From NCBI GenBank assembly GCA_039881145.1, contig JAYKKI010000008.1, positions 28,688,501 to 28,752,500 on the forward strand: a stretch of DNA of 64,000 nucleotides, read 5' to 3'. Under the pieces are notes generated by a model that did not search any database, was not told the DNA's origin, and saw nothing but the letters and a program-made list of their open reading frames with translations. This document shows positions 51,129-63,075 of this stretch, one piece after another. The first letter of the stretch is position 1. Each line of letters starts with the position of its first letter. The translations under genes were made by a program, and so were the position numbers. The stretch is from Druceiella hillmani (Eukaryota > Arthropoda > Insecta > Lepidoptera > Hepialidae).

Positions 51129-52219
51129 TAAAGAAATTAAAGATAGTAGAAATAATACTACATCACGTAGTTTCATTTAATTGTGTTTTAATTGTACTTA
51201 ATTTTTACTGGTCTTTTGAAATGTATGCATATTTTTTACTTAACTATATTAAACGAATTTTTCGCATGAAAATACTGCCACACTTTCGAATGAACCAAAA
51301 TAAATCAAAAAAATATAATTAAAAATTTGTTAGTTTTCCTGTTACTATCGTGTATTAATTAAAGACATGAGTTAATACATGGGTTACGCAAGAAATTCAT
51401 GTTTCGTCGAAAAATCCTGTCGAAACTTTTTTAATTACAAGAATTGCATTCAAATTTATTTAAAAACGTATGTTTCTCCTAGGTATATATTTTTAAAATA
51501 TAACGAACATAACAAAATATATTGTGTTACACAATATATTTTGTAACGTTCATTTTATTTTCATCAATCTAATGATAATACCATATGTAATACCAAATAA
51601 TTTGTTTTTCAATACCTTTAGACGATTATTTTTATGACCTAAGTTACGACTCGCTGATGGGTGACAGGTGAGTCAGACAGACGTTAGAATAAAGATGCTC
51701 GAGAGCTTTTGTGGTGTATAAATCTATAAAACCAAGCAAAATAATCGAAAGTAGGTTTAGGTTTATTTAATAGTTTACGTTTATTTAATAAATGTACGTG
51801 TTCATGAACTAAAAATGATGACGTCATTAAGACTTCAATATCAGGGCATAACCAATGAAATTATATCAGTAACGCAAAATAATGTGTACCTCTTTTATGA
51901 ATTATTCAGGATGACCAAATACCAAGTTGAATATGTGTTTAGACTAAAATATGATTAACTGAGTTTACCTTACAATGATATTTTACCAACGAATTAATTT
52001 ACGAGTATTCAATCAAATTTGTTTGTAAATTTCGTTACGCAACGTTAATCAAACATATTAATCATGAAACAAGCGTTGTGAAAAGAGTGGAAAATTTAAT
52101 TGTTACGTTCATGTGGAAATTTAATTATATCTAATGAAGAAGAAAAACATTTGGAAAGTAATATTGATTCAAAGATTTATGTTTCATTTTTTTACGTACA
52201 AACTGGTTTAACTTAATTA

Positions 52220-52505
52220 GTAATTTAGTTAAACTAGCTGACCCGTGCGAAGTCTTCGCACTATATCGCCATCTAGCGTGTTCCAAGTATACAATTTGGC
52301 TAAGATATTTGATGTGTCGCCCACAGATGGCGGTCATGCCAATTGTTATAAAAATTAATTTTTTTATTAACAAAAAGATTTTTTTCGAATTTTTTTATAT
52401 TTTTCGCCCAAAGTAGAAAACATAAGCTTTAAGTGGGTATTTTTTTTATTTTTTTTGGTGCAGTAGTTAAAGAGATCGAGCCGCTCGACCAAAAAACTCC
52501 TTTTA
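52220..52505 (+). mobile_element. Short dispersed repeat, 'TAGCTGACCCGTGCGAA' type
   Basis: Begins 'CTAGCTGACCCGTGCGAAG', a widespread start of short dispersed repeats in insects, especially Lepidoptera. Y1 runs straight through this point (about 28,715-28,760) without it, so it is a private insertion in Y2 of about 280-300 bp. The downstream 'GCAGTAGTTAAAGAGATCGA' (about 52,461) fits the usual 'agtagttt.ggagat' part. Non-coding. Confidence 0.65.
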
Positions 52506-53312
52506 GAAATAATATATTTAGATGGACACATCTGTTATGTTTGAAGAAATATTGGCTTTGTAATCGCATCAAAATTACTTTGTTTATTTTCTTTATCCTT
52601 TCATATAATGAAATTATGTTTCTATTCACTCTCACATTGTATAAGGTTCTTTTCCTCATTTAATATCATACAGATTCTATGTTTTTATTTGAATTATTTT
52701 CGGTGCTTTTTTAGTATAACTGAAATTTTGGTTCTATTAGTTTTTTACTTTGGACCCCTAGCCCGTGCAATCGCCTATATTTTTCTCTGTAACCTTATTC
52801 ATAAAGACCTTATACATTCTCTTAATTATTATTTCTTGTAATTTAATTTTATCTTCTCTTTCATTAATTTCTTCTTTCATCATGGATCAAAAATTGCGTA
52901 ACCCCTTAATTTGATTTTGTATCCCAAGAATAAAACATTATCAAATTCTTGTGTGGAACACTATTGCAATGTTTCTGATAATTTGTGGTCTTTTATTTAG
53001 AAATGTTACTTTATATTTAAAGTTTTAGTTTAAATTGTTATATATTCGAAAATAAGACTCACAAGCAGTCGGATAGATATTATAAAGGGATAATTATTTT
53101 CTAATACAATAATAATAAATTGCAACCCAGTTGTTAGTGGTAATGTAGACTAAATAAAAGCAGCTCCAATAGAAATTTACTAAGAGACGTATTCACATTT
53201 GTTTGTTTGTTAACAGGAAATTTCCGTGTGACAGAAAGGAAGTCATAAATAAACCAAGATTACCAATTCCTTCTGCATTCTTAAAATACAATGATGCTGT
53301 CTAGAAAATTTA

Positions 53313-53364
53313 CGAAAAATGTGAAATTTAAAGTCATTCTAGATTTAGAATTTCACATTTTTCG
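53313..53364. repeat. Hairpin with 16-17 bp arms
   Basis: CGAAAAATGTGAAATTT at 53,313 and its reverse complement ending TTTTTCG at 53,364, around a spacer of about 20 nt. Confidence 0.85.
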
Positions 53365-53467
53365 AAATTGCAATTGGTTTGACACCAAATTCAACACTCC
53401 TATGTTTTTTTAAAACTTTAAAGCTATCCTACGTGCAAAAATTAAAACAATGTCCTCAATTTTATTA

Positions 53468-53670
53468 GCCCCCCCCCCCTTGATTAGATGAGGAATTATT
53501 TTTTCACCGTGCCTGTTTCACTTTCAATTTTTTTTTTATAACTAATTTTTTACATTTTTGTGTATGGGCTCATAAAATTGCAATTAGATGGTCGTCTAGG
53601 CGTTCTTTTTGAGCTCCAGGGGAATGGGACAGATGGATGGACGGAGAAACCAAATTTCATAATACAACTG
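53468..53670 (+). mobile_element. Degenerate dispersed repeat with C11 run
   Basis: Contains a run of eleven C (53,469-53,479), then 'GGTCGTCTAGGCGTTCTTTT' and 'GAGCTCCAGGGGAATGGGAC' with AGATGGATGGACGGAG. The ending style is that of lepidopteran dispersed repeats with 'GACGGACGGA' tracts. Y1 has a simpler sequence here (about 29,690-29,705). Boundaries are approximate. Confidence 0.55.
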
Positions 53671-53997
53671 AATAGATTTTTATTTGGTTATAAGCCTTAA
53701 TATTTTTATGTGATATAACCGAATTAATATTTTCTTAAATAAATTTACTTAAACTAAATGTTCAAAGAGCTAAACTTATAATGACTACTAAACGTTAAAT
53801 AAAAGCGCAATAGCCCAAATCTTATTTATTACAGTTACGATATGTACTACATATTATATTAGCGCGGTAATATCTCCGATATACAATGATTATAATGCTT
53901 TCCTTCATGATAATCGTATGATTATATTATGATGTTGCTACGACCTACCTCGGCAAATCACCACTATTTCTGCGAAATTTGCGTCTCTCGAGAGTTA

Positions 53998-54037
53998 AAG
54001 AAAAATGTCACCGCGTATTATACGCGTGACATTTTTC
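53998..54037. repeat. Hairpin with 17-18 bp arms
   Basis: GAAAAATGTCAC-CGCGTA is followed after TTA by its reverse complement, with one bulged C. The Y1 partner (about 30,500-30,550) has no palindrome. Confidence 0.85.
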
Positions 54038-55231
54038 TCCGACGAAACATCGTTAAAGTAGATCGTGGTTGATTTCCTTGAACGTTGTTACGTCGAATTA
54101 CCTACACATAATTACTTAAGGTATATTGACCATAACGTTTTTTCGACTTTCTTATTGGAAGGATCGTAAAGGATTAAATGAAATTAAGAGTAATTAAAGA
54201 TTTTATAAATATTCGAGTTTATTTTGCTATTAAGAATATAATTTCTCTGTACATGCTCGCGCAACTGTTTGGAAAACAACCCTGGTATAATATAAAATAT
54301 TCCGGGCTAAGTGGTGTTCTGCTTATGAAATAATTGATTTTATATTATTTTGCTATTCAGTATTACAAGTTTAATATGTTGGAAAAGTTTGATTGGAAAA
54401 CAAAAATCCGAATGTGAATAATTCTTTAAATATAGGGCGGAAATAAAATAAATCAATTGAATTATCACTAAAAATTCTTTTCCATAACTATTTATTTATT
54501 TTTGAATTTATTATTAATAAATGAGCGTTTAAGAAAAACTTATTTTGGGTATTTGTCGGTGATAATGAAGGGAAAGAAAATTTTATGAAATCAAACTTTT
54601 CTTTTAAGCTACAATAATAATATTACGAAAAAAGGCATGAAGCAACAGAAAAAAGAAAAGGAAATGACAATAAGGTGGTTGGAAAAACATTTAAGAGAAC
54701 TAGGCGAGATTTTATTGATCTGGCGAGATAGACTTCGAGAAAGTTTCCGAAGATATTCCGCTCCGGAATCGAGTATTTCGCGCTTAGTTTGATTTCACAT
54801 TTTTGTAACTGTCGTCGGTGAATCTTGATTGTATGCTGTGGCCTTTTTCTTTACCATAAGTAATATTAATCGTTAGTTTGAGGACGTGATGGCCGTCCGT
54901 AGACATACTCGTATAAGGATTATACCATCCGTAGACAAATTATATTATTCCTACATATCTTTCATCTGGATTTACGTAACCTAGACGAACAATTTGTGGG
55001 AATAATCTGTTATTCCTACGTATTTTTCGTGGATGATATTAAGTAGAAAGAAAAAAGGCGAATATCACGGCGTCAATGAAGCTTCTTCCGTTTAAGTTGT
55101 TAGTGAAACACGGAAATTTATTTTTCTTTATTTGTAGTCCAATATAAGTCAAACACGTAAGCTTTGTGAGTGCCTAGATTTTGCAAAAAAAATTCATTTA
55201 TTGTAAATCTGCATAGTCAGGAATGAGAACG

Positions 55232-55270
<39 letters not shown>

Positions 55271-55353
55271 AAATATATATATATATATATATATATACCA
55301 TATATATATATATATATATATACCATATATATATATATATATATATATATGGT
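55232..55353. repeat. (TA)n array in three or four blocks separated by ACCA
   Basis: (TA)n - ACCAAATATA - (TA)n - ACCATATA - (TA)n - ACCATATA - (TA)n - GGTATAC. Y1 has only a seed here (31,590-31,613, ATATATGGTATAG). Confidence 0.95.
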
Positions 55354-55455
55354 ATACATAGAAGAGTCTTAATTTAATTTATTAATTCTACTTTAAAGTA
55401 TCCAATCGATACATAAGTCGGACTTATTGCTTCAAGAGTAATTTCTTTGTATTCA

Positions 55456-55503
55456 ACTTTATATCGCTACAAATTTGTAGTCAATTTTGAAGCGATATAA
55501 AGT
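55456..55503. repeat. Short hairpin
   Basis: ACTTTATATCGCT (55,456-55,468) and AGCGATATAAAGT (55,491-55,503) are exact reverse complements. Confidence 0.8.
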
Positions 55504-56945
55504 ATTAAAGGTGTTATGCTGCTTTTATTCTGTGGTTCAATTGCGATTAATTTCGTTAATTTGAAAATCCTTTGTCAAATTTTTAACAATATGTTATGAG
55601 CATGTGAAAGAAATTGTATCCAGGATTTACATCGATTTGCTATAAGTATTTCAAAGGAAGTCTAAAGAGAGAGACTTAATTACTGATAACTATAATTTGA
55701 TACTTGGTTTAACACAAGCGAATTAATAAAAATACAACACATGTAAAGAACACATTTAGTAGTACACCAGTATTTAGATTCATTTAAAATAAATATTGAT
55801 AGCTTTATTTCCTTTGTATCGCCTTACTACATCAAGAAGAGACGAGCTACTTCATCGAAACATTTAATCATAATAGTAAAATGAACAAAATTAAAGGCAT
55901 AGTTAAAATAAAAACACACTAAAAATGACAATTGACAATTGTTCATAAAGAGTCACATGTTAAAGATGATGATGATCATGAATAAGTGTATATAAATACG
56001 TAAGAATGGAACAACGAAGTAACACAATGAAAAATGTTATGTTATGTTTGGCACATCATTAACTTGATAATTTACATTATCATTAACTTAAATATTTCAC
56101 AAATATAAATTTTATTTGAAAACATCAATAAGGTAAGTGATTGCCTTTGTAAAATTTCAATATTGAGCTCTTTGTATAGAATACGTAACAGCTAATTTAA
56201 GTGGTTTCTAAAATTTCGAACTCTAACAAAATACTCGGTTTGATCATATTAAAATAAGCCTGCGCATTTAATATATATTTCCTTTTGATTTAGACATTTT
56301 CTCGTCTTGATATTTTAGGGCACGGATAGTTTCGGATGGAAAATATATTAATGAAATTTATATTAACAAAATAATTTCTATTGAAATTATTTCTATTCAT
56401 TTCGGATAGAGTGATACTTTAGTAGTAATACAGCCGATGGCAAGTACCAGTCGGAAAGGTGATTTTCGTATAGTTTTCGATTACGTTTATTTTTTTTATA
56501 TTGTTAGAGAAAAAATAATAACGAGAAGCAGCGGCGAACAATAAATATTTCACATTTATGTTATTCAAAACTACATTAGAATCAGTATTTTGATTGGCAA
56601 AATAATAGTAAAAAATGCAAAAAAGAAATATAAAACACAGCGTTATCTAACAGAAACTAGCAACCTTCCAGTAAAACTTAATTGTTTTTTCTTTAATTTA
56701 CTTTTAATTGTCATATAAACAACACATGTTATCTATATATTTAGTTTAGGCGGCTTACCTATATTAGCAACATGAGAAAAAAATAAATATATTAATTAAT
56801 TTTTCAGGGAGATTTTCTTTAAATAATTCTCTGAAACATGGAATCAAATGTAACTTATTTCAAAGAAATATTTATCAAAATAAAATACTGTTGTAAGAAG
56901 TTGCCATTATTATTGTGGGCGTATCGGTTAGAATGCAGTCGCAGC

Positions 56946-57150
56946 ATGTATGTGTGTGTGTGCGAGCGCACGGGTGCCCCGCGCGTACGTGCGTACATTG
57001 TGTATGCTTGCGTGCGCGTGTGCGCCTGTATCGGTGGGTGCGTGTGTGCATGTGGACGTATGCACGTGTGCGTGCGTGCGCGTATGCAAGCATGTAGATG
57101 TACATGTTTGCGGGCATGTGTGTGTGTGTGCATATGCGTATGTTTGCCTT
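56946..57150. repeat. GC-richer alternating purine-pyrimidine (TG/CG)n tract
   Basis: About 200 bp made of TGTG, TGCG, CGTG and TATG steps in almost unbroken alternation, the pattern associated with left-handed DNA. Several overlapping Cys/Arg/His/Thr-rich open frames on both strands are artefacts. The Y1 counterpart (from about 33,050) has no such tract. Confidence 0.85.
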
Positions 57151-57179
57151 TGTCCTCCCTGAAAATTTCATATGAATAT

Positions 57180-57365
57180 TTTTGAGTGTTTTTATTGAGA
57201 TATATGCGAATAAATATGTTTTATTACTATATAAAATTTCTATTTTCTACGCCAAGTGGTGTCTGGGAAAAATGGTTGTGGAAGACAGACAGACACGTGG
57301 GTTGTCTTATAAGGGTTCTATTTTTCCCTTTGAGATATGGAACCATAAAAATGTTAAACTTAATA
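57180..57365 (+). mobile_element. Degenerate lepidopteran-type dispersed repeat
   Basis: 'GACAGACAGACACGTGGGTT' followed by 'TATAAGGGTTCTATTTTTCC' and 'TTTGAGATATGGAACCATAA'. This is the clearest copy of the family whose tail is also at 5,700-6,130 and 43,690-43,990. The two long frames here (109 and 118 codons) simply traverse it. Confidence 0.7.
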
Positions 57366-57689
57366 TATTTTCAAATACAAAGTTTTTTCGACGGCAATCA
57401 ATCAAATTTATTTATCGGTCTCGACTCATTAAGACCATTGCTTTTCGACAAATCGATGTACGAAATATGTGTAGTGAGCGAGCTTGCATATTCACTGAGT
57501 CAAAATTGTAATTCGCTACCGTTCCGCGGTTGCCATTTATAATATTATTAACGCGTATGCTTTTAACGTCTACTGTTATATATAAAAATGTTTTGTATCA
57601 AGTATAGAAAATTCTATATAAAATTTAGGTGTCATGAAGCTTGGGTACTAGGTGATTATCACACAACTTGACCAAAATTTAAAAACACC

Positions 57690-58110
57690 GCCACGTCGTA
57701 TGTCGATGAAAATTCAACACCAAAATTCTGTATTTTAACTCGTTACATCCAAGAGGACAAGTACTGGAAAAAAGATTAGTCGCCTCGTTCTCTGACGGAT
57801 GGATTATTGTGTAATGATTGTTCTGGAAAATAAAAGAACAGTTACCGCAGACTGATATATCAGTACTAGTTTGCTTGTTGTTTTGGAGAAAGATCGAATG
57901 TAACGTCCTCGCAACCCGATGGGCTATCAAATATTTGAATATGTCGGTTATTGAGATTGTGGGTCTTCCGCCATGCGGCCCTTTCTGCAATTTCAATTTA
58001 TTCCTTAGAATAAAAATAAACGCTAGAAATATGACTCTTGAATGCCTGAGAAGTGGTGACTGTCTTTGAAAAGACCGTGGAAAAGACATTCAAGGTAGAC
58101 TGCTTCTCTT
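57690..58110 (+). pseudogene. Mariner-family transposase relic (central to C-terminal)
   Basis: Plus strand, several frames: 'SKRTSTGKKI' (about 57,747), then 'LENKRTVTAD', stop, 'YISTSLLVVLEK' (57,823-57,890), then 'YLNMSVIEIVGLPPCGPF' and 'CNFNLFLRIKI' (about 57,932-58,018). The order and wording match mariner transposases around '...SRS.GK.., LE.(K/R)RTV.A.WY...CLP.V(L/F)EK.R' and 'PP(Y)SPD.APCDF.LFP..K'. The HHDNA box and the third catalytic D are not intact. The antisense 136-codon frame over this region is a shadow. Boundaries are uncertain. Confidence 0.6.
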
Positions 58111-61100
58111 AGTAGTTCCATCAAATGAAACGAAGAGTAGAGTGCCACGGAGACTATTTCGATTAAGAATACGTGAACTTGCTAGTTGGTTTTATTTTTT
58201 ATATTCTTCACCTGTCAATATCACTTCTCGTCTTTGTACGACTTTCTATACGACATATTCGTATGAATATGGATAATAGCCTTATATTTCATGATATTCA
58301 TTCTTAATTTTAATCCCAATATGGTTGTAGATTTTCTTAAAATATCATAATTCTAAAATAATTTTATCAGTATTATAATCGGGCACACCTCCTTGTGTAA
58401 TAGATATATTCAACATTCACCTCTGAAGTTTTTCAATAAAAGTTTACTTGTCTGTAGCTACTTTCTCTCGCCGTATTCAAACCGTGTTTTATAAACCAAC
58501 AACGTGTTACCTCTTCCAATACTTGTTGCTTTTATTATAAATGTCTGTTGTGCCCATAAAGCGGTGCTTGAGGAAAATGTTTCGTACATATATTTCACCG
58601 CGGCGACAATAGACTTGATTTATAATCATGCTCAGGTGTTTTGGATATGGGTGATATATTCTGTTCAGAATAGAAGTTTACGTATCGCACGACAAGTAAT
58701 GTTGTGATTGAAAGCAGATTACATGTAAACAAGTGGTTTACGACCACAATTAATGTAAGTAACGGAATGTAAGAAAGGCTCCGTTACTATTATTTTTTGA
58801 CGTAAGAATGAAATGATACTTAAAATGTGTAGCGAACACATGAATTTTGTTATATTATATTGTGATATTATAAATATACCTTAATATTTTACATCTCATT
58901 TAGTAATATTATAATTTTGTAGACAAACGTGCTTCGTATAAATGCGGCCTCACCTACGTATAGAAATACAATTTTGTTTTCTAAGGATTTAAAAATGTGT
59001 ATTTTGCAAAATATTTTGGGTTTTTTTAAAGCATCGTTTAATAATAATTTGAATACTTTTAGTGGAATCATTTACTATGTATTATTAACGCATTCTAACT
59101 CTACGCATAAAGTAATTTTCAGTTCATAAATATAATACTGAAGGAAATTAAAGAGGCGAGAGTACAAACTTTTCATAAATTTAAAAACTAATAGAGCGAT
59201 TTTTACATCTAAGACTTGATTTAACAAGTTTATATCATAAACATGGAACAAAGAAAAATTGAGAGGAAATGATTTTCTATTAACTAAGATCATCATATGT
59301 TTTCAGTGTTTAGGTTTCGACAGCATGGCTTCCAATGCTCATCATTTTACTATATATTTACGGAACTTGTTAGCCAAAATCTTTAATTATATCTTCTGTT
59401 CAGTGAATATTTTAGTATTAATTTTGAATTTTAGTAATACAACATTATTTGTTCGCCATTGAGTTTCTGTTTTTAATTTTTTTGTTTACGCTGTATCATT
59501 TGTAAAATTAAAAAGAATTAACTTGAATTGTAACGTTTCAAATATATCTAGCTATTTAAGTTCTATTGAGTAACAAAAACATTCCTACTACCGATACGTG
59601 AAAAAGTATCATAGCGATCATGTTTGGATTTGCCATCTTGTATCCAACAATTTCATGTTGATACTTCATAAAAAAAATTGTATTCAAAACGATTTCGCTT
59701 AAATTTTTCATTATATCGTATCAATATCTGATTTATCAAAATCCACTTAGCCATTTAAATTTGTGTTCAAACATATTCCCTCCTTCTTGTCATATTTGGA
59801 TTCGCAAGTTACGAACTTTCGTTAGAATAGATTGAAAACTCGGGCACCAGAAGATTGAGAGGAAGGATTTAATTAAAATTATTCTTCGTAGGAGTTACGA
59901 AACGCTAGAAAGTAATTGAATCCATATTTACTTTAGAAAAAGAGAAGGTATTGTAACCATATAAAAAATTAAAGTCAAGATTATCATAAAAATCGATCCT
60001 AAAATACTAATAAGCTATTAAAACCTCTAAAACAAAAGTTGTTTTTCTGTTTGCCGACGCATGTGAATGCGTGTTTGCGTATTAGCATTTCATAAGTGTG
60101 TCCGGGAGTTTTTAAAATTTTTTTAACTTTAAATATCTATCTGGTACCTGCCGTATAAAAATAATAAATATAATTTACCTTAAAACATTTCCTGGTTTCA
60201 AATACTTTCGCGAAATTTTCCAAGTTATTAATACTTGAGAAGTCTAACAATATACAACAGTTCGATTTCTCAGGAAAATGGTACCTCTCGTCAAAAAACT
60301 TAAGTAAATGGCGCTCGTTTGTATTTTTTGGCCGGGTTTTTGGTACCAGGTGTGCGGCACTTTAATGTACTAAATATTTAAAATCTAAAAAATTAAATAA
60401 GAGAATAACTTTCATATGTTATTACAAAAGACATACACATTAAAAATTTAGCTAAGCTTTAATGTTAGTTATAGATGGAATCTGTATACATAAAATTAAT
60501 CGATCCAAATAGTCACATATTAATTAAATATTTAATATTAGTGTTAGTTAAATACTGCCATGAATGATTTTCCAAGCATACGCCAGCATTAATATATTCA
60601 CCGTTGACCGGAATTTTCCTGCACATCCTAGTGATGGAACATTTTTTCTTTTATCTCAATGTAATTTTCCAAAAAAAATTGCATATACAAAGTTGCATAT
60701 CATTTCAATATAAAAATACCTTTAGTTTATAAAATATTCAGTAGGTAGCTGGAGCACGCAAATTTGTGAACAAATACATTTAGTCGAATCATTTGAAAAA
60801 GTCATAGACATTTTCATTTGTGCGATTAACTCTGAAAGCATTAGACGTTATCTTCACGCATCGAAGTAAGGAGTACTTCTATGGGAATAAAATGTGTCAA
60901 TGGAATTTGGGTGAACACCATGTATAAATAATAGTGATAATTATGTTTACTTTTTCTATTCTGTTTTTTTAAAAAAAATAAGTAGTGTAGATTTCATAAG
61001 CCTCAGCACCATTTTTCGTAGATAAAACATCGACTATAGAAAACGTGGGCTTATTTTCTTGAATTATTTCATGAGTTATTACAGGAATATATTTAATGTT

Positions 61101-62455
61101 GCAACAAGTTGTCGTGGATTATATTAGTAATGTATGTTAATACGTTGTTTTCATGATCATGAAACATTGGGCAGATATTTTGTAATAAGTTACTTTACTA
61201 AGAAATATATCACTTTTTTGTTTACAGTAGTACAATTTAGTAAGTAATATAGATAATACTAAAATAAACACCGTGTTTAGAAATTTTCCAGAAAGTATAA
61301 TTTATCCTTTTACATATATCGATATAAAACAAACAAGCCAAATTTATTATCACACTCGTGTGAGTAGTCTATACGTAAAATTCCTTGAAATGTTTTTCAA
61401 AATACGGCGACAGAACTTTAAAATATAAAGAAAACTCTTTGGAAGCGCCGCTCGCAATAAATTAAAAAGAAAGGCGTAATATTCAGTTACATGGTATCAG
61501 ATAGGGTTAAGAGACTTGTTCATAAACTTGATAATAATCGCCTAATGAAGGGTCAACATAACAGGGGTGTTAAAAAGAAAATTTGCTAATTTCGCTCAAT
61601 TATTTAGATGACCCACATTTTCGGGATTAATTTAGTAATCTGAGGAAAAGCTACTATTAATTTTTAGTAACAATAAATTTAGAATATACTTGAAAATTGT
61701 TAGTGTAAAAGTACTTGAAAAGTGTTAGTGTGAAAGTCCACAAATACTTTCAATTCATTTTGAATTAACATAACGTAACTGTGTTGTTGCAACTCATGGT
61801 ACATTTAGTACTATGTAATATATCAAAACAAAAATATATCGCGACGCAATTACGGACTTGTTTATTTGATAGTGATCCGAGGAACGAACAAAACAATAAA
61901 TCCCGAGCTTTCATAATTTCATTCCGAGCTTTGAAACTAATTTTGTCTTTTTATGAGCTTGCATAAAAACAACATGTGCTTCAATATTGAATGGTGTTTA
62001 TGTGAGAGTTACATGTTTTCATAAGATTTAAATATAGCTTATTTGTGACGGAATAATTTAGCCTGCAGAGTCACATTAACACTTTGATGAAAAAAGCTAC
62101 AATGAAATTGTTTGGAACAAGAAAGCATTTGAAAGTCCCAAGTCATTTCATAGAAGTTTTTTCGAACGCGAGATTGACTAATACTTTTTTTCACGGCTTT
62201 TTCTCTCGAGTTGATATCAGTTTTCAAAAGAAGGCAATTTAAGTAATTAGTGACTATAGTCAATAGATCAGATCTTCCGTGATAATGAACCGTGAAAATA
62301 AATTTGAGCATTTAATATTCTTAAATGTACACTACTGTACACAAACATACGACAGTGTCTTCACAGATTTGAATTTACTCCGAACCTAGATTTTGATTCA
62401 AAATTCACTCCGGAACTATATTAAAACTAAAATAGGTTCAACTGAATATTCTGTT
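58110..62455. other. Block Y2, 3' part, no gene seen
   Basis: From about 58,900 it aligns with Y1 37,000-41,290 at moderate similarity. 58,110-58,900 has no partner that I could find. Small open frames (58,504-58,707; 58,929-59,129; 59,259-59,462; 61,781-61,966; 62,039-62,311) are not conserved in Y1. No gene is claimed. Confidence 0.5.
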
Positions 62456-63075
62456 AAAAGAATAAAAACTGGTCAAGTGCGAGTTAGGCACAAAGAGTTC
62501 TGTAGGACCAGACAATAGTGAACTTATAAACTTCTCAAAGACACTGTGACAAACAAAGTTATTGTTGCCATCGGTATTGAAAATATCCCATTTCTCAAAA
62601 ACCACATCACATATCTTATTCAAACCAATTTTTGTTGAAAGTTTATTTTAAGGTTTACTAACTTATTTTTTTAAAATTTAACTGTTACACACGGTAGTTA
62701 AAAGTTAGGGGGATGAGACAAATTTTAAAATTTTAGAAGCGCCTATCTCATCAACTATTGGCTTAAATGAAAAAAAATATTTTTGAACCTCTATGTCACT
62801 TTTAAGACCTATAAGCACTGAATTTTTTTTCATCCCTTAGTTACTTCTATGGAGTGCCTGCCACCTTTAATATTATTTCTTTTCACAGTTCCTATATCAC
62901 TGTGTAGCGGTTCAAAGGGCACCTACCATACAAATTTCATAAATATAGTACCAATAGTCTCTGAACAAAATGGCTGTGTCATACGGTCAGACAGACAGGC
63001 AGACAGACGGACAGGATGAAATTACAAGGGTATCCACCGTTTTTGCCATTTGGCTACGAATCCTAAAACTGAAAT
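62455..63075 (+). mobile_element. Near-complete lepidopteran-type dispersed repeat (about 620 bp)
   Basis: Starts 'AAAACTGGTCAAGTGCGAGT', continues 'GAGTTCTGTAGGACC', includes 'CATCAACTATTGGCTTAAAT', 'ATACGGTCAGACAGACAGGC', 'AGACAGACGGACAGGATGAA', and ends 'TTTTTGCCATTTGGCTACGA' + ATCCTAAAA. Both ends and the order match a very common lepidopteran short repeat (consensus ends AAAACCGGCCAAGTGCGAGT and TTTGGCTACGGAACCCTAAAA). Y1 flanks (41,285 and 41,835) are matched on both sides in Y2, so it is a private insertion. Non-coding. Confidence 0.8.

Larger units (their letters stand above)
50786..51183. mobile_element. Composite of three hammerhead-like short elements
   Basis: Copy 1 (minus, 50,786 to about 50,934) and copy 2 (plus, about 50,935-51,050) form a head-to-head pair flanked by TGTTTTAATTGT (50,774-50,785 and 51,051-51,062). 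Copy 3 (plus, 51,067-51,183) is truncated at its 5' end and flanked by exact 16-bp repeats TGTTTTAATTGTACTT (51,051-51,066 and 51,184-51,199). The plus-strand copies are 133 bp apart. Variable 10-16 bp target duplications, 5' truncation and inverted pairing are typical of Penelope-like and other target-primed retroelements. No RT or GIY-YIG frame is present, so it is non-autonomous. Y1 lacks the insertion. Confidence 0.75.

Noticed and set aside
50932..51190. Regular ~133-bp direct repeat considered as a CRISPR-like or satellite array
   Set aside because: Only two plus-strand copies, with target-site-duplication-like flanks; better explained by adjacent retroelement insertions.
56838..57185. 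115-codon Cys/Arg-rich frame and overlapping frames on both strands
   Set aside because: They traverse the (TG/CG)n tract. Several frames stay open on both strands simply because the repeat lacks stops. There is no counterpart in Y1.
57182..57542. 109- and 118-codon overlapping plus-strand frames
   Set aside because: Both run through a short dispersed repeat (57,180-57,365); chance openness.
57679..58089. 136-codon minus-strand frame, the longest in the window
   Set aside because: It runs antisense to a mariner transposase relic and shows no domain of its own.
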